From NCBI GenBank assembly GCA_026120185.1, contig JANUWF010002425.1, forward strand, positions 806,001-870,000: 64,000 nucleotides of DNA, written 5' to 3'. Below the pieces are notes generated by a model. It searched no databases. It worked only from the letters and a program-made list of their open reading frames with translations, and was not told the origin of the DNA. Made by a program: the position numbers and the translations under genes. Of the stretch, positions 11,350-22,981 are shown in pieces (position 1 is the stretch's first letter; the number at the start of each line of letters is the position of its first letter). This stretch comes from Voacanga thouarsii (lineage: Eukaryota > Streptophyta > Magnoliopsida > Gentianales > Apocynaceae).

Positions 11350-12242
11350 AGTGATGGAATATTTACTTATACCTGCAAAACAAAGAGATTAGAAAGAAAA
11401 ATAGATCCTTACTTCACTTCCTTGCATGTTGGCTCTCAAGATTGTTCACTCCACACTTATGTTTGTTCTCTTAGGCTCTTTTAAGGATAGGCTCACCCTC
11501 TTGCCTTTTTCTCAACACTTAAGCCTTCTTGTTCAATCCCAATTCTCTCCAATAGCTAAAATTTTAGTCCAACTTAGTGAATCATACAAATCAAATGAAT
11601 TTTCCAAGTAGGGGGTCTTAGGAAAATTTCAATAAACACTTTTTGGGCACCTCAAGCAAACAAGTTTTAAGTCAAGAATTTCAAGAAAAGTGGACTCAAC
11701 CAACACAAGAACAAGTACTAGATACAAAAAAAAAACACTCCTAAGCAATAAGCAAACAAGAATTATCAAGAAAAAAGAAACAAGAATAACTAGAACTAGG
11801 ATGATGAAGAACAAGATGATCACAAAGGTGCAATAGAAAATTTGAGTTCAATGAACATGGAATTTAACAATAGAGTGATATATTAAGTCCTAATATCCCA
11901 AGGAATGAAAATTAAGAATCAAAGATCCCAACTATAGCAAAAAAATATTCTCATGGAACACTTACCAAACACCTTGGATGCAATTCTCATCACTTAACAA
12001 CAATCAGTATTTTCACTCATATTGAAGCTAAATTTCACCACAATCACAAGATAAATTTGTTCCCAAGGAGTATAATGATATCAAGGAGAAATTTCCCAAC
12101 AGAAAAATCAAAATATAACAAAAATTTCAAGACTTTTTGGAGCAATTTTTTGAGTGACGGGATTTTTCTCTGTTTTCTGTTTCTTTACTTTGTAGGGCTC
12201 TTTTTCTTGCTTTCAAGCTTTGATGGGAATCAAAGATTTCCT
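11350..12242 (-). other. K untranslated leader
   Basis: About 0.9 kb of AT-rich sequence lies between the PBS (12,243-12,254) and the gag start (11,349). I see no gene in it. It is A-rich on the plus strand and holds no strong repeat. Confidence 0.5.
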
Positions 12243-12254
12243 TCTCTGATACCA
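12243..12254 (-). other. K primer-binding site, initiator tRNA-Met
   Basis: On the minus strand the sequence reads TGGTATCAGAGA, 11 of 12 bases identical to the usual plant initiator-Met PBS. It lies a few bases inside the LTR end at 12,262. Confidence 0.75.
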
Positions 12255-12261
12255 AACTCTT

Positions 12262-13261
12262 TGATATGAATTCTGTGTGGCTTTTCTTGGTGTTGTGTTT
12301 GTTTTAGTTAGGAATGTGTTCAGCTCAAACAATGGGACCAAAATAGGGGTTCTTGTAACAAAAAAGGAGAAAATACAATAACAACCTACACTCATTCAAA
12401 CCCCTGAAGAACAAAGCCTCAAAGACCCTCAAGATGAGTAAAAAGTTTTACTATAATCTCACCTTAATATCCTTGAAGCAACAAAGGCAAACAAGAATAA
12501 ATAAAATAGAGAAAATAGGCACCTAAATATTGGATTTCAAACAAACCTTAAAAGAACAAAGCAACTAAGACCCATTCAAAGAAATAACATTGGATTATCC
12601 AAAAGATTTATAGACTCTTCCAAAAGGAGGGCTAAACCTTAAGCTTTGTGTTGAACAAGATGAACAAGGAGGCTAGGGCCTCTCAAGATTTTCTCTCAAT
12701 TTTGAATTAAAGTGAAGTGAATTGTGTTATCAAATCACTAAATGTGCTATTTATACTATCCTAACCCTAGGTAAGTAATTCCTGAGGTTTAATTACAGTT
12801 TTGGGTCATAAAAAGTCTTTACAAGCAATTAAAATTGAAGAACACCGGAGAAAAGCATTACAACGCAGAGCAATCGTCGGTCGCCCAAGGGGAAGTCGGC
12901 GCCGGTTTGGACTTTACAACTGGCGCCGGTTTAGATCTGTCTTCGGCTAGTTCAGGTTGTGTTTGAAGTGTTGTTGGACAAAATGGAGCCAGCGCCGATT
13001 TGGTTGCATGGAGCCAGCGCCGGCTGTTCTCTGGAAAGCCTCCCTTGTCAAGTTTCGTCCCCTTTTGCTACTGATTTGAGTTCTTGTTGGGGTCCTTCGC
13101 GGATGGTCATCAACACGAACTCTTGGCTATCTTTCTCAACCTTCCAATCCTCCTTCATCGTCAAGCATGGTTTTATGATCAATTGAAAATCATCTTGAAG
13201 TTTCTTAGTCCTAGCTCTTGTCATCGGTCCTTATCCTCCACGATGAAGTGGAGTCTCATCA
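12262..13261 (-). mobile_element. K 5' LTR (gypsy, minus strand)
   Basis: On the plus strand the block runs from TGATATGAATTC to GAGTCTCATCA, giving TGAT/ATCA ends and a length of 1.0 kb. The PBS follows its inner end. The right edge coincides with where homology between A and E internal sequence starts (13,262 against 32,4xx), as expected if K inserted into A. The LTR holds a GC-rich cluster at 12,890-13,030 with GGCGCCGGTTT repeats, a motif also found in the LTRs of A, E, G and L. Confidence 0.55.
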
Positions 13262-14617
13262 CACACTCTTTCCATTCATCATGCTTCCTCATGAACCATT
13301 TGTAAAAGAAATTAAAGCTCAAAATAGAAGATAGGCATGATGAATGTAGAAAGAGAAGAGAGGTTTTTGAAAAATAGAAGGTTTATAAAAATAATTTTTT
13401 TTCACTAAAGCATAACACATAAACCTCTTTTTCTTACATTCCTTTAGACACCCAAATACTTTTGTCAACATATAATTGCACATAGTTTCTAAAGAATGTA
13501 TCAAACTTGAAATCACCTTTTAACCCTTCAAAAGATTTGTTATAATTGAAATTCCCCTTAAAACATAGCAATTGAGTTCTTAAAGATGGAATCAAGAAAT
13601 CCTTACTTTTCGACACATCAACAACAACTAAGTTACCTCCTATTGAATGGGGTGAAGGGTAGAAATTACCACCATCCTCCAAGGACTTTTTGTGATATAG
13701 TGTTGAAAGATCCAACTCTCTGAGGCATGATAAAGTCAACACATCATTATTTGGACCCATATTTTCCAAGAAAAGAGAGGAACCTAAGAATTCATGTGAC
13801 AAAGAAAGATTAGGATTATTAGCACATAGAGAAGAACTGAATACCTCCCTTCCCACATTGGATAATTGTCCCTCATAGCATCTCTCCACTCCTTGGAGAT
13901 TCTCTGGTTCAAATGTATGGGCTAGCATGAACTCATGAGTCTCTTCAACAATCTTAACTAATTGTTTCCTTTGATTGCACAATCATTGGGAAGCTTCGTC
14001 ATACCTCTAAACAGATGAATTTGTATTGGCAACAAAAAATTTCACTAATACTTCTAATGACGTCTCATTAAAAACATCACTGTGAGCTTGTAATTTTACC
14101 CATACACTAATGCTTTTTTTTTTTAACCTAAAAACTATCCTAATTGAATGCATGACTATGAATTCATAAATTAAATATTAAACTAAGATTAAAATTATAA
14201 ATAAAGGAACAAATAATAAAATAAAATAACTTCAGTCCGTCTAAAATATCGTGTTAGCAAAAGTCCAAACCTGAAAATAAGAAGAGTTAGTATTGACTCA
14301 AAATTATAGACGTAAAAATCAACAAATTAAAAATATCATTATTACACATATTCCACATTAATATTAGGTTAGTAAAATTAAATAACTAAATATACAATAT
14401 ATACAAACATACAAAGACAAGTTAGTTATTATGAACATGCATTTACCTATGTACATATTTACAACATATAGTGAAATTAAAATACAATTATACAAACAAC
14501 AAAATAGGCCACTTACTCATACAAGGAACATATATACATATTTACATATTTATATATAGATATATGAACATATAGACATGGTTAAATCAATGAAATCCAA
14601 GCTTTCATGATATTATT
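13262..14617 (-). mobile_element. A internal region (non-autonomous, Asp-primed), truncated
   Basis: The internal region runs leftwards from the PBS at 14,618. Its leader ATATCATGAAAGCTTGGATT is shared with elements G and I. From 13,262 it aligns with E's internal region (32,405 onward), for example CTCTTTCCATTCATCATGC. The polypurine-proximal half and the 3' LTR are missing. No pol sequence is present, so the element was non-autonomous or already degenerate. Confidence 0.65.
13434..14104 (-). pseudogene. A: ORF resembling the tail of an Athila/Tat Gag
   Basis: The longest open part is 182 codons (13,434-13,982); the frame can be followed upstream to about 14,104 through two stops. Motifs are LEVLVKFFVANTNSSV, then QLVKIVEETHEF, SLSHEFLG, DVLTLSCLRELDLSTL, KSKDFLIPSLRTQL and NKSFEGL. 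Most of these recur in order in E (32,540-33,390), so the protein was conserved between elements. The first part resembles the C-terminal tail of Athila/Tat Gag, where a helix is followed by an interaction-with-self motif; that is inference. The rest I do not recognise. No zinc knuckle, protease or polymerase motif is visible. Confidence 0.5.
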
Positions 14618-14634
14618 CCCCGGCAACGGCGCTA
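14618..14634 (-). other. A primer-binding site, tRNA-Asp
   Basis: The plus strand reads CCCCGGCAACGGCGCTA, matching 16 of the last 17 bases (with CCA) of plant tRNA-Asp. On the element's strand this is the PBS just inside the 5' LTR. It is not a tRNA gene, since nothing upstream folds as one. Confidence 0.85.
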
Positions 14635-14641
14635 AAAACTT

Positions 14642-16155
14642 TATGCATATTTATTTGGTATAAAAATCATATAAAAATAAGCACATTCCCAATCAAGTTT
14701 AAATTAAAATGTTAACCCCAAATTATATATATGAGCAAGCGTACTCATCATTAACATAACATAGGGTTCAAACGAGTGTCGATCCTCAAGGAACAAGTAT
14801 TCATTAATCACTTTACTTTCATTGTTTAATCGACTCAATAAAGTGAAAAGGAAATAAAAAGAAAAATAAAATAAAATAAAATAATATATACATGTCAAGG
14901 ATGAAGAATTATGTAACTTAAACCATTATTTTGACAAACATGATCTTTAAGTACCTAATCATTATCATAATTAACTATTTTCTTGGCATTATGAAGGATT
15001 AAGATAGATTCACTTCATTTTCAATCTATGAAATCACTATCTTCTAGACAAATTAGCATCACATATCCTGTCTCAACTAATTCATCCAAAAGATGCATTA
15101 AACACAATTCTTGATTAAATCTTCATATTTTGGCAAACTTAAAACATGATATTAACCAATCAATCCATATTCTAACATACATCAATTAATCTTCAATTAC
15201 CTAGTTCTTAGCAATTAACCTCTTTTTCAAGCAAGTTAAAAGACAACAAATATGAAATCAATAAATTGAAACTACCATCAACCTCTTTTTCAAGCAAGTT
15301 AATGGAAGAAACAACCAATTAATCTCGTAATAAGTACGAGTAATTAAATACCAAGAATAATAATCAATTAATCAAGAGATCAAATATAACCTGAAAAATC
15401 ATGAATACCTAAAACAATGTCAAATTACAATAAACAATTAATACATCATTGTTCAAGAAAAAGAAAATAAAGTAAAAGAAAACACTCATAGAAAAGCCTC
15501 ATTCTTCTTCCCTTGTAGACCTTCTTGCACAACCCTCCTTGATTTGAAGAATTCTTCCTCGATTTGAGTAATTTTCTCTTATGATACATGAATTCCTCTC
15601 TTTTTTCTTGTTTTTTTTCCATTTATTTATACACTTAGGAAGTGTCTAAAGTTGTTGGTGTAAGGTTTTTGGCCGATTAGAAGTAGGAAGATACTAAAAG
15701 TCTGCAGATTACCAAAAATTGCGTGCAAAATTCAAGGCACTGCCTCAACATCAGGTCACAGTTGACGCCGATTGTGTTCTGTTTCCTCAGTTGTTCGTTG
15801 ATTTTTTCTTGATTTCCTCGCAATGTTTTCTAGGGTGCAGACGACATCGGTTCCAGCTTCCCAGTTGGTGCCGGTTCGGTTCTGTTCTGCTTTAGTTCAT
15901 TGATTTTTCATCACCTCAAAATACATGCCAGCAGTACGTGACCGGCACCGGTTCCTCTGCCATAGCCAGCGCCACCTATGCTCTATTTTCCGACATTTTT
16001 ATCTTATTTTACACCTAAAATCTAAAATAATGCACAAGATACCTTTCCAAGGATAAAATCTCAAATATGAAGAAATATGGCCAGTTATTGAACAACATGT
16101 ATCACAAAATAACCATAAATAACTAGGAAAAATATGACTAATTTAGGCCATATCA
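14642..16155 (-). mobile_element. A 5' LTR (TGATAGGG family)
   Basis: On the minus strand it begins TGATATGGCC at 16,155 and ends near ...ATATGCATA at 14,642 (about 1.51 kb). It is homologous throughout to the LTRs of E, G and solo LTR L. Features in order are the TGATAGGG-type start, a GC-rich palindrome cluster (15,720-15,980), a TATA box (15,626-15,631) and the conserved terminal part. Its right edge abuts Gy2's LTR at the position equivalent to 27,586, so A inserted into Gy2's 5' LTR; ATGAA (16,156-16,160) would be the surviving target copy. Confidence 0.8.
15626..15631 (-). promoter_or_regulatory. TATA box of the A LTR
   Basis: TTTATA on the plus strand (TATAAATAAATGG on the element strand) aligns with the same box in E, G and T1. 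It lies about 0.5 kb into the LTR, which would make U3 about 0.55 kb. Confidence 0.45.
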
Positions 16156-16959
16156 ATGAACTTTATATATGCTTATATATGTGCCAGCTGCCTAAGGGCC
16201 TTTGAATGATGTTTTGTGTCAAGAAGAACTGAATAATTATGGTAGCTTGAAGGCTTATTTTCAGTTGAAGAGGTGATGATCAAAGTAGAGTAAAAATAGA
16301 ATTTATTTGGTTGGGAATAATGGTTTAAACTAGCTTTTGATTAGAAGAGATGAATTTGTGTTGAATAAGTATGACTTTTGTGAGCTACTGAAAATCTAGA
16401 AATTCAGAATTAAAGATGATTTGAAGGGGGGTTGAATGAATTAATGGTTCCAAGGTGCTAAAGGCTAAAGGAAAACAAAGGAAAGCATGAATAGTAAAAT
16501 TTAGGCAAAGCTACTAGGGCTGTTTTTTCCCAGTAGTGTGTTACTAGAACCAGAACTCTGAAGATGGCCTATACATAATTAAAGGTCAGTTTGGTATATC
16601 ATAGGTTCAAATCGGAGTTATGGATTGAAAGTTATGACTGAAATAAAATCATGTGTTAAAATAGCAAAATTTCAGAATTTTGCTCAGAACATAGACGAAT
16701 TTAGAAATGATTAATTGTGTAATTTTGGATAAAATAAATGGGAAATAGATGTGAGGAAGGATGTGAGAATATTTGTGACGACTAACCATTGGCCTCGTCG
16801 GCCGACGGTTAGCCAACTTTCCACAAGTCATGATCTTTCCATTAGTATTCTCCCTTGTTTATGAAGGGAAGAAGGATGTGAGAAAAGGAAATTGAAAGAA
16901 TTGATCAAATGAAGAAAAAAAATTATGTGAACGAAAGTTGAACATTTTCCTTGACTGTC

Positions 16960-17045
16960 GGCTAACCGTCGGTCTTGTCGGCTAAACGTCGGTTGGACGT
17001 TGGCGACCCGTCGGGCATATCGGCTACCTGTTGGCTATTTTTCGG
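16960..17045 (+). repeat. CGTCGGCTAACC-type minisatellite in the Gy2 5' LTR
   Basis: Degenerate units built on GTCGGCTAACCGTCGG are repeated about six times. The counterpart in the 3' LTR is 28,300-28,405, with different unit variants. The tract is far more GC- and CpG-rich than its surroundings. Confidence 0.6.
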
Positions 17046-17429
17046 CCAAATATGAATTGACCCGAAAACGATGTTTGGTGTAGGTTAAACGACAAACGGC
17101 CAACGGAACGTTAAAAACAGTAGAAACGAAGGTTAAACGGTCGTGAACAGAAAGAGTTGCTTAGGACACAAGGTGAGTTCCTTTGATTTCTAAAACCTTT
17201 TGAAAGCTAGTGTGCTTCACTTTTCCATGAATGCTATGTTTTATACCATTTTGAAAATCCCTGAATATATTTAAGGTTTATTTGAGCAAGAATTATTTTG
17301 TGCCATTTTGGGCTCCATTGAACATTATAATTGGTTTGGAAACCTTACTGGATGATTAAAGTATTAATTTTGTGAATTAAAAGGATTAAATACTTGAGAT
17401 TTTCAAAAAAATGGTAAATTTTAAAATCA

Positions 17430-17800
17430 GGTATTCATAAATTGAGCAGAATGCCCTTATTGGAACATTTTATGAAAATATGTTTGGAAAATTTGAATTT
17501 AATCCTTTTTTGGGATTAGAATTCTGGATTTCTTGAAATGTGTTCCTTTTAGAATTGAGTATTTAGAAAAGGAGCCAAATGTCCTTATTGGAATGTTTAT
17601 GAAACCTTTTAAAATTGGGTATTCGGTAAATAACCGAAATACCCTTATTGAAACTTTTGTAAATACTTTTTAAATTAGGTAAGGATAAAATATCCCGAAT
17701 ATCCTTGCAAAGTCTTTTGGAATTGGGTATGGGTAAAATGACTTGAATACCCCTAGAAAATGACTTTTGTGATCGAGTACAGAGAAACGACCCAAATACT
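17430..17800 (+). repeat. About 60-bp degenerate tandem repeats in the Gy2 5' LTR
   Basis: Units of the type AATTGGGTAT...AAATGACC-GAATACCCTTA recur five or six times. The corresponding block in the 3' LTR is 28,790-29,165. The short minus-strand ORFs across both blocks only read the repeat (recurring FYPYPIPK) and are not genes. Confidence 0.65.
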
Positions 17801-18361
17801 CTTGGAAACATGTTTTGATGTGTGAACAGAACTCTTTATCCTGTTTTAACATAATTTTGAAATCTCTTAGGATGAGATTGACTTTTGGAAAATGACCTTT
17901 TCATCCCTGTAATTGTTTTATTGGCTTGGTATGCTATGGAATGAATTAATTGGCTTTGTGGAGCCTATGTGAATGATGATCTGACTTGCGAGTCAGTGGG
18001 ATCAAATTTTGAAAAGTGTCGTTTTGCCCCAAAAGTATTTTGATTTGAAAATCCTACAGGATCAATAACCCTCTGACTTGATTAGTCTGACAAGGTTGGT
18101 ATTGTTAATGTTGACTACTCAGCAAGGACTTTGATCTTTGTACTAGGCTACGTAATAGTTAGATGACCCTAGCAACCTGGCCTAGTTCTAGGGATTGTCT
18201 TACTCCGAAAGGGGTGACAGTACATTGAAATGAGTTGTTTTGGCTAGTCGTTTAGCACCTGGCAATTGCTGCATCCCCAAGCGCTTCTTATTTTAAGTCA
18301 TTCACTGGATGCCGGGCGAGGACACTCGGTGCATTTGACTCCTTACCACCTCGATGGTGAT

Positions 18362-18369
18362 TGACGTCA
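18362..18369. promoter_or_regulatory. TGACGTCA palindrome in the Gy2 5' LTR
   Basis: This is a perfect ACGT-core palindrome of the kind bound by plant bZIP (TGA-type) factors. It is kept in the 3' LTR (29,725-29,732) and in element J's LTR (60,896-60,903), each time beside a GGTGGCAAG block. Confidence 0.45.
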
Positions 18370-19064
18370 AGATTGAGACCCCTGGCTTATGGTGGCAAGT
18401 GTGTGTTGCGGTATACTAGGTATGTTGTTGTATACCTGAGTAGAAGTACGCTGCGGAGTACTTATTCCAGCGACGCACGGTTGTGTTCTAGAGGCTGCGG
18501 TTTCAGTACAATGACACGTGGCACCAAATGCAAGGACTGCGGGACTTGCGTACCGGTCAACCTTGTGTTAGAGAAGTGCCTGTGATTTGAAAATTGGAGA
18601 AATGATTTGAAATTGAAATATTATTTTCCAAAAATGACTGAGTTCTAAATAACCTCCTCTTTAGAAACTTTTATAATTGTTTCGAATGAACAAATGATAT
18701 GCTATTCCATAAAAGGTTTATGTACCCTGTATTTTTATAAAGCACTAGCACACATGGGACTCACTGGGTGATTCGTTACTCACACGTGTCTTTTATCTTA
18801 CCTTTTGTAGGATCCAGAGCCAAGCAGACCTATAGATAGACATACGATACCACAGAGTCGGCAGTTTAGGTTAGGCAACTTCGTTTTTTATCATGTACTG
18901 TTTTCTGTGTGTGGCCATTAGGGTGAGATATTGTTAAGAATGGACCTTATATACATATTTACTCTGTTATTTTCGTTATAAAGACCTCTAGTCCAGGAAA
19001 CTAGACAAGGCGACACCCAGTGTTGATATGCTTCCGTTGCTATCTTTAGTAGTGGTGTTACAAT

Positions 19065-19077
19065 TGGTGTCAGAGCC
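19065..19077 (+). other. Gy2 primer-binding site, initiator tRNA-Met
   Basis: TGGTGTCAGAGCC starts two bases after the LTR end. It differs from the usual TGGTATCAGAGC at one base (A to G). Confidence 0.85.
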
Positions 19078-19137
19078 TAGTTTGATAGAACTATGGTATT
19101 GTCATAGGAATTGATAGAATTCTTTTACTGTGTAGGT

Positions 19138-19623
19138 ATGGTGGATAGGAGCGATAAGGGCAAACGCCCAGTGGACGAGCATGGTGATAAAGGAAAGAAA
19201 GAGATAGGTGAAAGCTCGGGCATAAAGAAATCAAGAAAGATCAGGAAGATCTTTCAAGCGGGTGAGCTGAGATATTTTCTTATGACAGGACCTGGACCTG
19301 GCTTCCATCATGCACCCTGTCTCTCCGGGAGTACGTTTGATCCAGCAGTACCCGCTATTATTCCGTTTACGAGAGACCTTAGTGTGGAGGGGACATCTAC
19401 CCCTAAGAGGACACTATCACCGTATGAGGAGGAGGATGGCGATTGTAATGAGATTGATGGTAGTGTTGAGCCACTCCCTCATGATGACGATGAGGAAAAG
19501 GATAGTATCCCTGATGGTGCAGAATTATCTGAGGATGATGAGGAGATGTTTGGTAGGCATGTACCCGGGGTACTTGAGAATGAGTTATTGGATTTAGATA
19601 TTGTTAAGCTGGGAAAGGATTAG
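19138..19623 (+). pseudogene. Gy2 ORF1: acidic protein upstream of gag
   Basis: The frame opens at 19,111, but ATG 19,138 (MVDRSDKGKRPV) is the better start because it follows the leader. It runs 162 codons to a stop at 19,621. The N-terminal 45 residues are basic (KSRKIRKI), the middle has GPGPGFHHAPC, and the C-terminal half is strongly acidic (DGDCNEIDG, HDDDEEKD, SEDDEEMFG). I do not recognise the family. It lies between the PBS and gag, where most Tekay/Del-like elements have only a leader, and element F has an ORF at the same place. A Copia-like LTR starts 9 bases after the stop, so the original ORF may have continued. Confidence 0.5.
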
Positions 19624-19631
19624 GAGATACC

Positions 19632-21301
19632 TGTTAGATTGTATGCCCTCTTAGACTAGGTTTCTGATGTAAAATCGAATATTTTAATAAAAGGATTTAT
19701 TTTCAGAAATTGTTTGTGAATTTATTTTTTGTTTGTGCACGATTTTCGTTTGGAACAGACCCATTGTGTTTAAATAAGTGATCCATGTGAATGATGGTCT
19801 TTCACAGTAAGGTATGTATCATTGGTTATTTAACACATAAACATTTGTTCTTAGCCTATTGATGAGACTGGGAACCTCATCATGTTTAGGTTATTATGTT
19901 ATGAATTCCAAATGGGGAATGGCTTACCTTTAGCCAGTGAGTAGTCCATTCACTTCATAACATAAGCGTATTTCGAATACGTAGAACAGGACCTGTAGTA
20001 GTGGTTTCTCAAAGTACTATATGGTAGAAACCTAGACTACTATCACTACAGTGTGGACTAGTACTCTATGACTTGAGTATGCGTTGGTGGTCTGGCGAAG
20101 CTGGAAGCGTATACTTGGATTTGCTATAGTTGAGGTTCTATCGTAGGGCCAATATACTTGCATGTTGGGTATGTGTGACTAGTTAGTTAAGACAGACTTA
20201 TACAAGATAGTTTCTGCACTATATCGCCCTTTGTGGTTGTCCGAATGGTCTAAATTATCCAGGGCCCTGGGAAACATGACTTGGATGTTTGCTTTAGGGT
20301 AGCTCCCTTGGAAAGCGGAAACACTCCAAGAAGTCATAGATCATTGGACTAGAAGCCTAAGGATGGTAGATGTCATTTAGGGGGGTGTTAGTATACTTTT
20401 TCCTCTCTAAATGTACGGTAATGTGTAGAGAGGTATTTTAGTCATTTTACCTGTAGGTCAGAGACTTTGCGAATGCAGCATTGTCCTTGGGTTGAGGAAT
20501 TGGTCTCAGTTGAAGAGGATTTTATTTTATTTTATTTTATTTTATTTTATTCAGGAAGTCTAATTTATTATTGGACTGGAATAAAATAAATAAATAAATA
20601 AAATAGGAGTTGAGAGAAATTAATTATCTAGTTTATTTGGTTAATTAATTATTCAGGGCCTAGGTCCAGTATGAATAATTAAGAAATTAACCTGGGCTTA
20701 AACTAGGGGAAATAATTAATGTTTAATTATTTATTGGGTTTTTTATATAGGCCCAAGAAATAAATAATTAAAGATTAATTATTATGGTTCATTTGGGCTC
20801 ATTAATTATTTATTGGGTTACTTATGTAAGCCCAGGAAATAAATAATTAATATTTATTATTTTGGGCCTTTTGGGTCCAAGAAAAATAATAAATATTTAT
20901 CTGGCCCAATAGCTTGGACCTTAGGGTTTTTTCCAGATACGGTTAAGAGGAGTTTAGGGTTAGGCCAAACTGATTCTCAGGATAACATCCGGGTGTTTTG
21001 AAATCTCGGGGATATGTTTATCAGAGATTGAGAGACCTAGTTGAGGCTAACTTATAAACAACTCTTTGGAAAAGAAAAAATCCTAATTTTTCCAAGCCAC
21101 ACAAGACTCTCAAGACTCTCACGTCTCTCTCTAGCTCTCTCTCTCACGTTTCTTCTTCTTGGTTTCTCCTTGTTCTTTGCTAACTAATAGCGAGTGAACC
21201 AAGGAGAATTGAGACCGTTTCTCTTTCCCATTGTGTTCACCAACTAGAGGTTAGGTTGAGGAATATCCCGAGAGCTAGAAAGCTAAGCGTTAATGCAAAC
21301 A
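19632..21301 (+). mobile_element. Copia-like solo LTR inside Gy2
   Basis: It begins TGTTAGATTGTATGCCC and is homologous to the LTR at 2,087-3,820. It contains an (ATTTT)n tract at 20,520-20,551, blocks of ATTAATTATT, a plausible TATA box (CTTATAAACAAC, about 21,050) and a pyrimidine-rich leader. The right end is uncertain: I place it near ATGCAAACA (21,301), but no target duplication is visible, and ATACC at 19,627-19,631 has no clear partner. Confidence 0.6.
20520..20551. repeat. (ATTTT)n microsatellite
   Basis: About six perfect ATTTT units occur inside the Copia-like LTR, followed by a short (AAAT)n tract at about 20,581-20,605. Confidence 0.9.
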
Positions 21302-21720
21302 AGGCGAAGTAGAAGGCTAGCGGGTGTTCAACCGGAAGCTCCTTCAAGTGTGCAAAGCGAGGCGATTCCAGCCGTTCAATCTGTTCCTACACAACCTAGG
21401 AGGGTTAAGGAACGCAAAGGTATGATCTCTGCGCTTCCGCATAGCCTTATGGCTCGAGTTTATTTTTCTCCAGTTTTTTTTCGCTACAGAGCATGATTCC
21501 CCTGTTTTACGTTTTCCCTCAATACCCAATTTAGAGGTACCTATAGCAGAGGAATCTAAGGAGGATTTAGAGATGGACCCAAATCTACTGGCTTGGCTGC
21601 AGCTAGATGCGGGCATATATAAAAAGGTTAATGCGGCAGAGTCTTACACAATCTCGACTAACTCAAGACCTCCCGTATCGAACAGTGATAATGACGTGTA
21701 GGAGGATGAGATGTAGATAT
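21293..21720 (+). pseudogene. Gy2 region between ORF1 and gag, broken ORF
   Basis: A frame reads QTRRSRRLAGVQPEAPSSV and VKERKGMISALPHSLM, then after a frameshift near 21,480 continues with NLEVPIAEESKEDLEMDP and NLLAWLQLDAGIYKK until about 21,700. I do not recognise it. It may be the second part of ORF1, cut by the Copia-like LTR, or the LTR's right edge may lie inside it. About 180 bases of T-rich sequence separate it from gag. Confidence 0.35.
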
Positions 21721-21900
21721 ATAGTATGATATGTGCTGTTTAACTGGCGTATATAGTTGTGTGTATGGCACACATATTTTGTATTAACTTTGTGGTAAAT
21801 GAGAATGAATATATGTTATATTTTGTTATGTGCACTGAGCTTATGTTTATGATTGCTTTTGAGCCATGTTACATTGTTAAAATCTTATGAACTATACAGA

Positions 21901-22848
21901 TACCTCCTAGACGGACCTTTGGACCATCATCGTAGGTTACTCGAAATAACATTAAACCAATGGTGGAGGAACCACAGGCAGAAGGCCCCCACCTTACAAC
22001 TTTAGACCATCTTATGTTTCAGACTTTCCAAAAAATGGCAATACGATCCAACAATTTACTGAAACTACAACTAGAGTAAACAAGAAGGCTAGGGCGAATG
22101 AGGGTATGAGTAAGGAAAGTCAGCAAAATCAAGTTGAATCGGATCGAGCCCTTTAGCGCTTTCCAAAATTTCACCCTCCATAATTTTAAGGGCGACCTGA
22201 TTCAAAACAAGAGGTAGAAAGTTAGATTGAACAAATAGAAAAGATTTTTACAGCCTTAAACTATTCGGAGCAAATGAAGGTATAGCTTGCGACATTCCAG
22301 TTGAAAGGACCTGCCCAAGATTGGTGGGCAAGAGAAATTAATCAACGAGAATGGGAATGGACCGATTTTAAGGACAATTTTAAGAAAGAATTTATTCCCA
22401 TTTAGGTGGTAGAAAGAAATGAGGATGAATTTCAAGCTTTTCGACAAGGAGGTCGTCCAGTGGGGCAATACGCTGTTGAATTCACTAGACTATCAAAATA
22501 TTGCCCACTTTTAGTCCATTTAGAAGTAGATAGAGTTAGACATTTTGTGAAGGGCTTATGGCTAGAGCTAAAGAGAGTATTAGCCAGTATGGCTCCCACC
22601 AGCTATAACGCCACAGTAGAGATGGCCTCTAGAACGAAAATGGCTGATATTGAGCAGGCTGGTGAGAGGAACCGACGCGGATTTTGGGGCATGAATCAGA
22701 AGAGGTCTGGAGAGTCCCGGTGGCAAAAAAAAAAAAAAAAGGGAAGATGTAAAGAATGGGAGGCCCGACTGGCACGGTTGGAGGACCATCCTCCTTCAAA
22801 TGCTTTAACTGTAGAGAGTTAGGCCACAAAAATTTTCAATGCCCTCAC
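21901..22848 (+). pseudogene. Gy2 gag (capsid and zinc knuckle), broken
   Basis: The frame can be followed from about 21,901 (PPRRTFGPSS) with several stops. The capsid domain (PF03732 type) is clear at 22,210-22,580: EQMKV, LKGPAQDWWAREIN, EWEWTDFKDNFKKEFIP, then GRPVGQYAVEFTRLSKYCP. An intact stretch of 138 codons spans 22,406-22,822. A run of 16 A (22,725-22,740) causes a frameshift. The zinc knuckle CFNCRELGHKNFQC (CX2CX4HX4C, 22,801-22,842) is intact in the next frame and would bind the RNA genome. Gag forms the particle; this copy cannot. Confidence 0.85.
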
Positions 22849-22981
22849 CCACGAAGGATAGGAGGATGGAATCGACTTGGAGGTAACAACCAAGAACACA
22901 AATCAGGATTCAGAAGAGGAAACCCAGGGCAGGCTTCTCCCTCCAGAACTGGACCACTTAAACCACAAGTAAATGCTCGGG

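Larger units (their letters stand above)
16156..19062 (+). mobile_element. Gy2 5' LTR, first 1.18 kb missing
   Basis: It aligns with 27,586-30,477 of the 3' LTR from its first base. The segment equivalent to 26,406-27,585 is absent because A inserted here and its left side was later lost. The first 220 bases differ from the 3' LTR at about 7 positions by eye. An extra stretch of about 90 bases near 16,755-16,845 is absent from the 3' LTR. The end is GGTGTTACA at 19,062, with a TATAAAG box at 18,977-18,983. Confidence 0.85.

Noticed and set aside
12890..13030. Possible CpG island of a host gene
   Set aside because: The GC-rich stretch is a recurring LTR motif and no gene follows it.
14618..14634. 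tRNA-Asp 3' end sequence
   Set aside because: Only the last 17 bases of the tRNA are present, next to an LTR; it is a primer-binding site and not a tRNA gene.
16960..17045. CRISPR-like direct repeats
   Set aside because: Units are contiguous and degenerate without unique spacers, and the DNA is eukaryotic.
18361..18585. Cys-rich 74-codon ORF resembling a metal-binding protein
   Set aside because: It lies in the Gy2 LTR; the 3' LTR copy (29,714-29,956) has a different start and lost several of the Cys pairs, so there is no sign of protein constraint.
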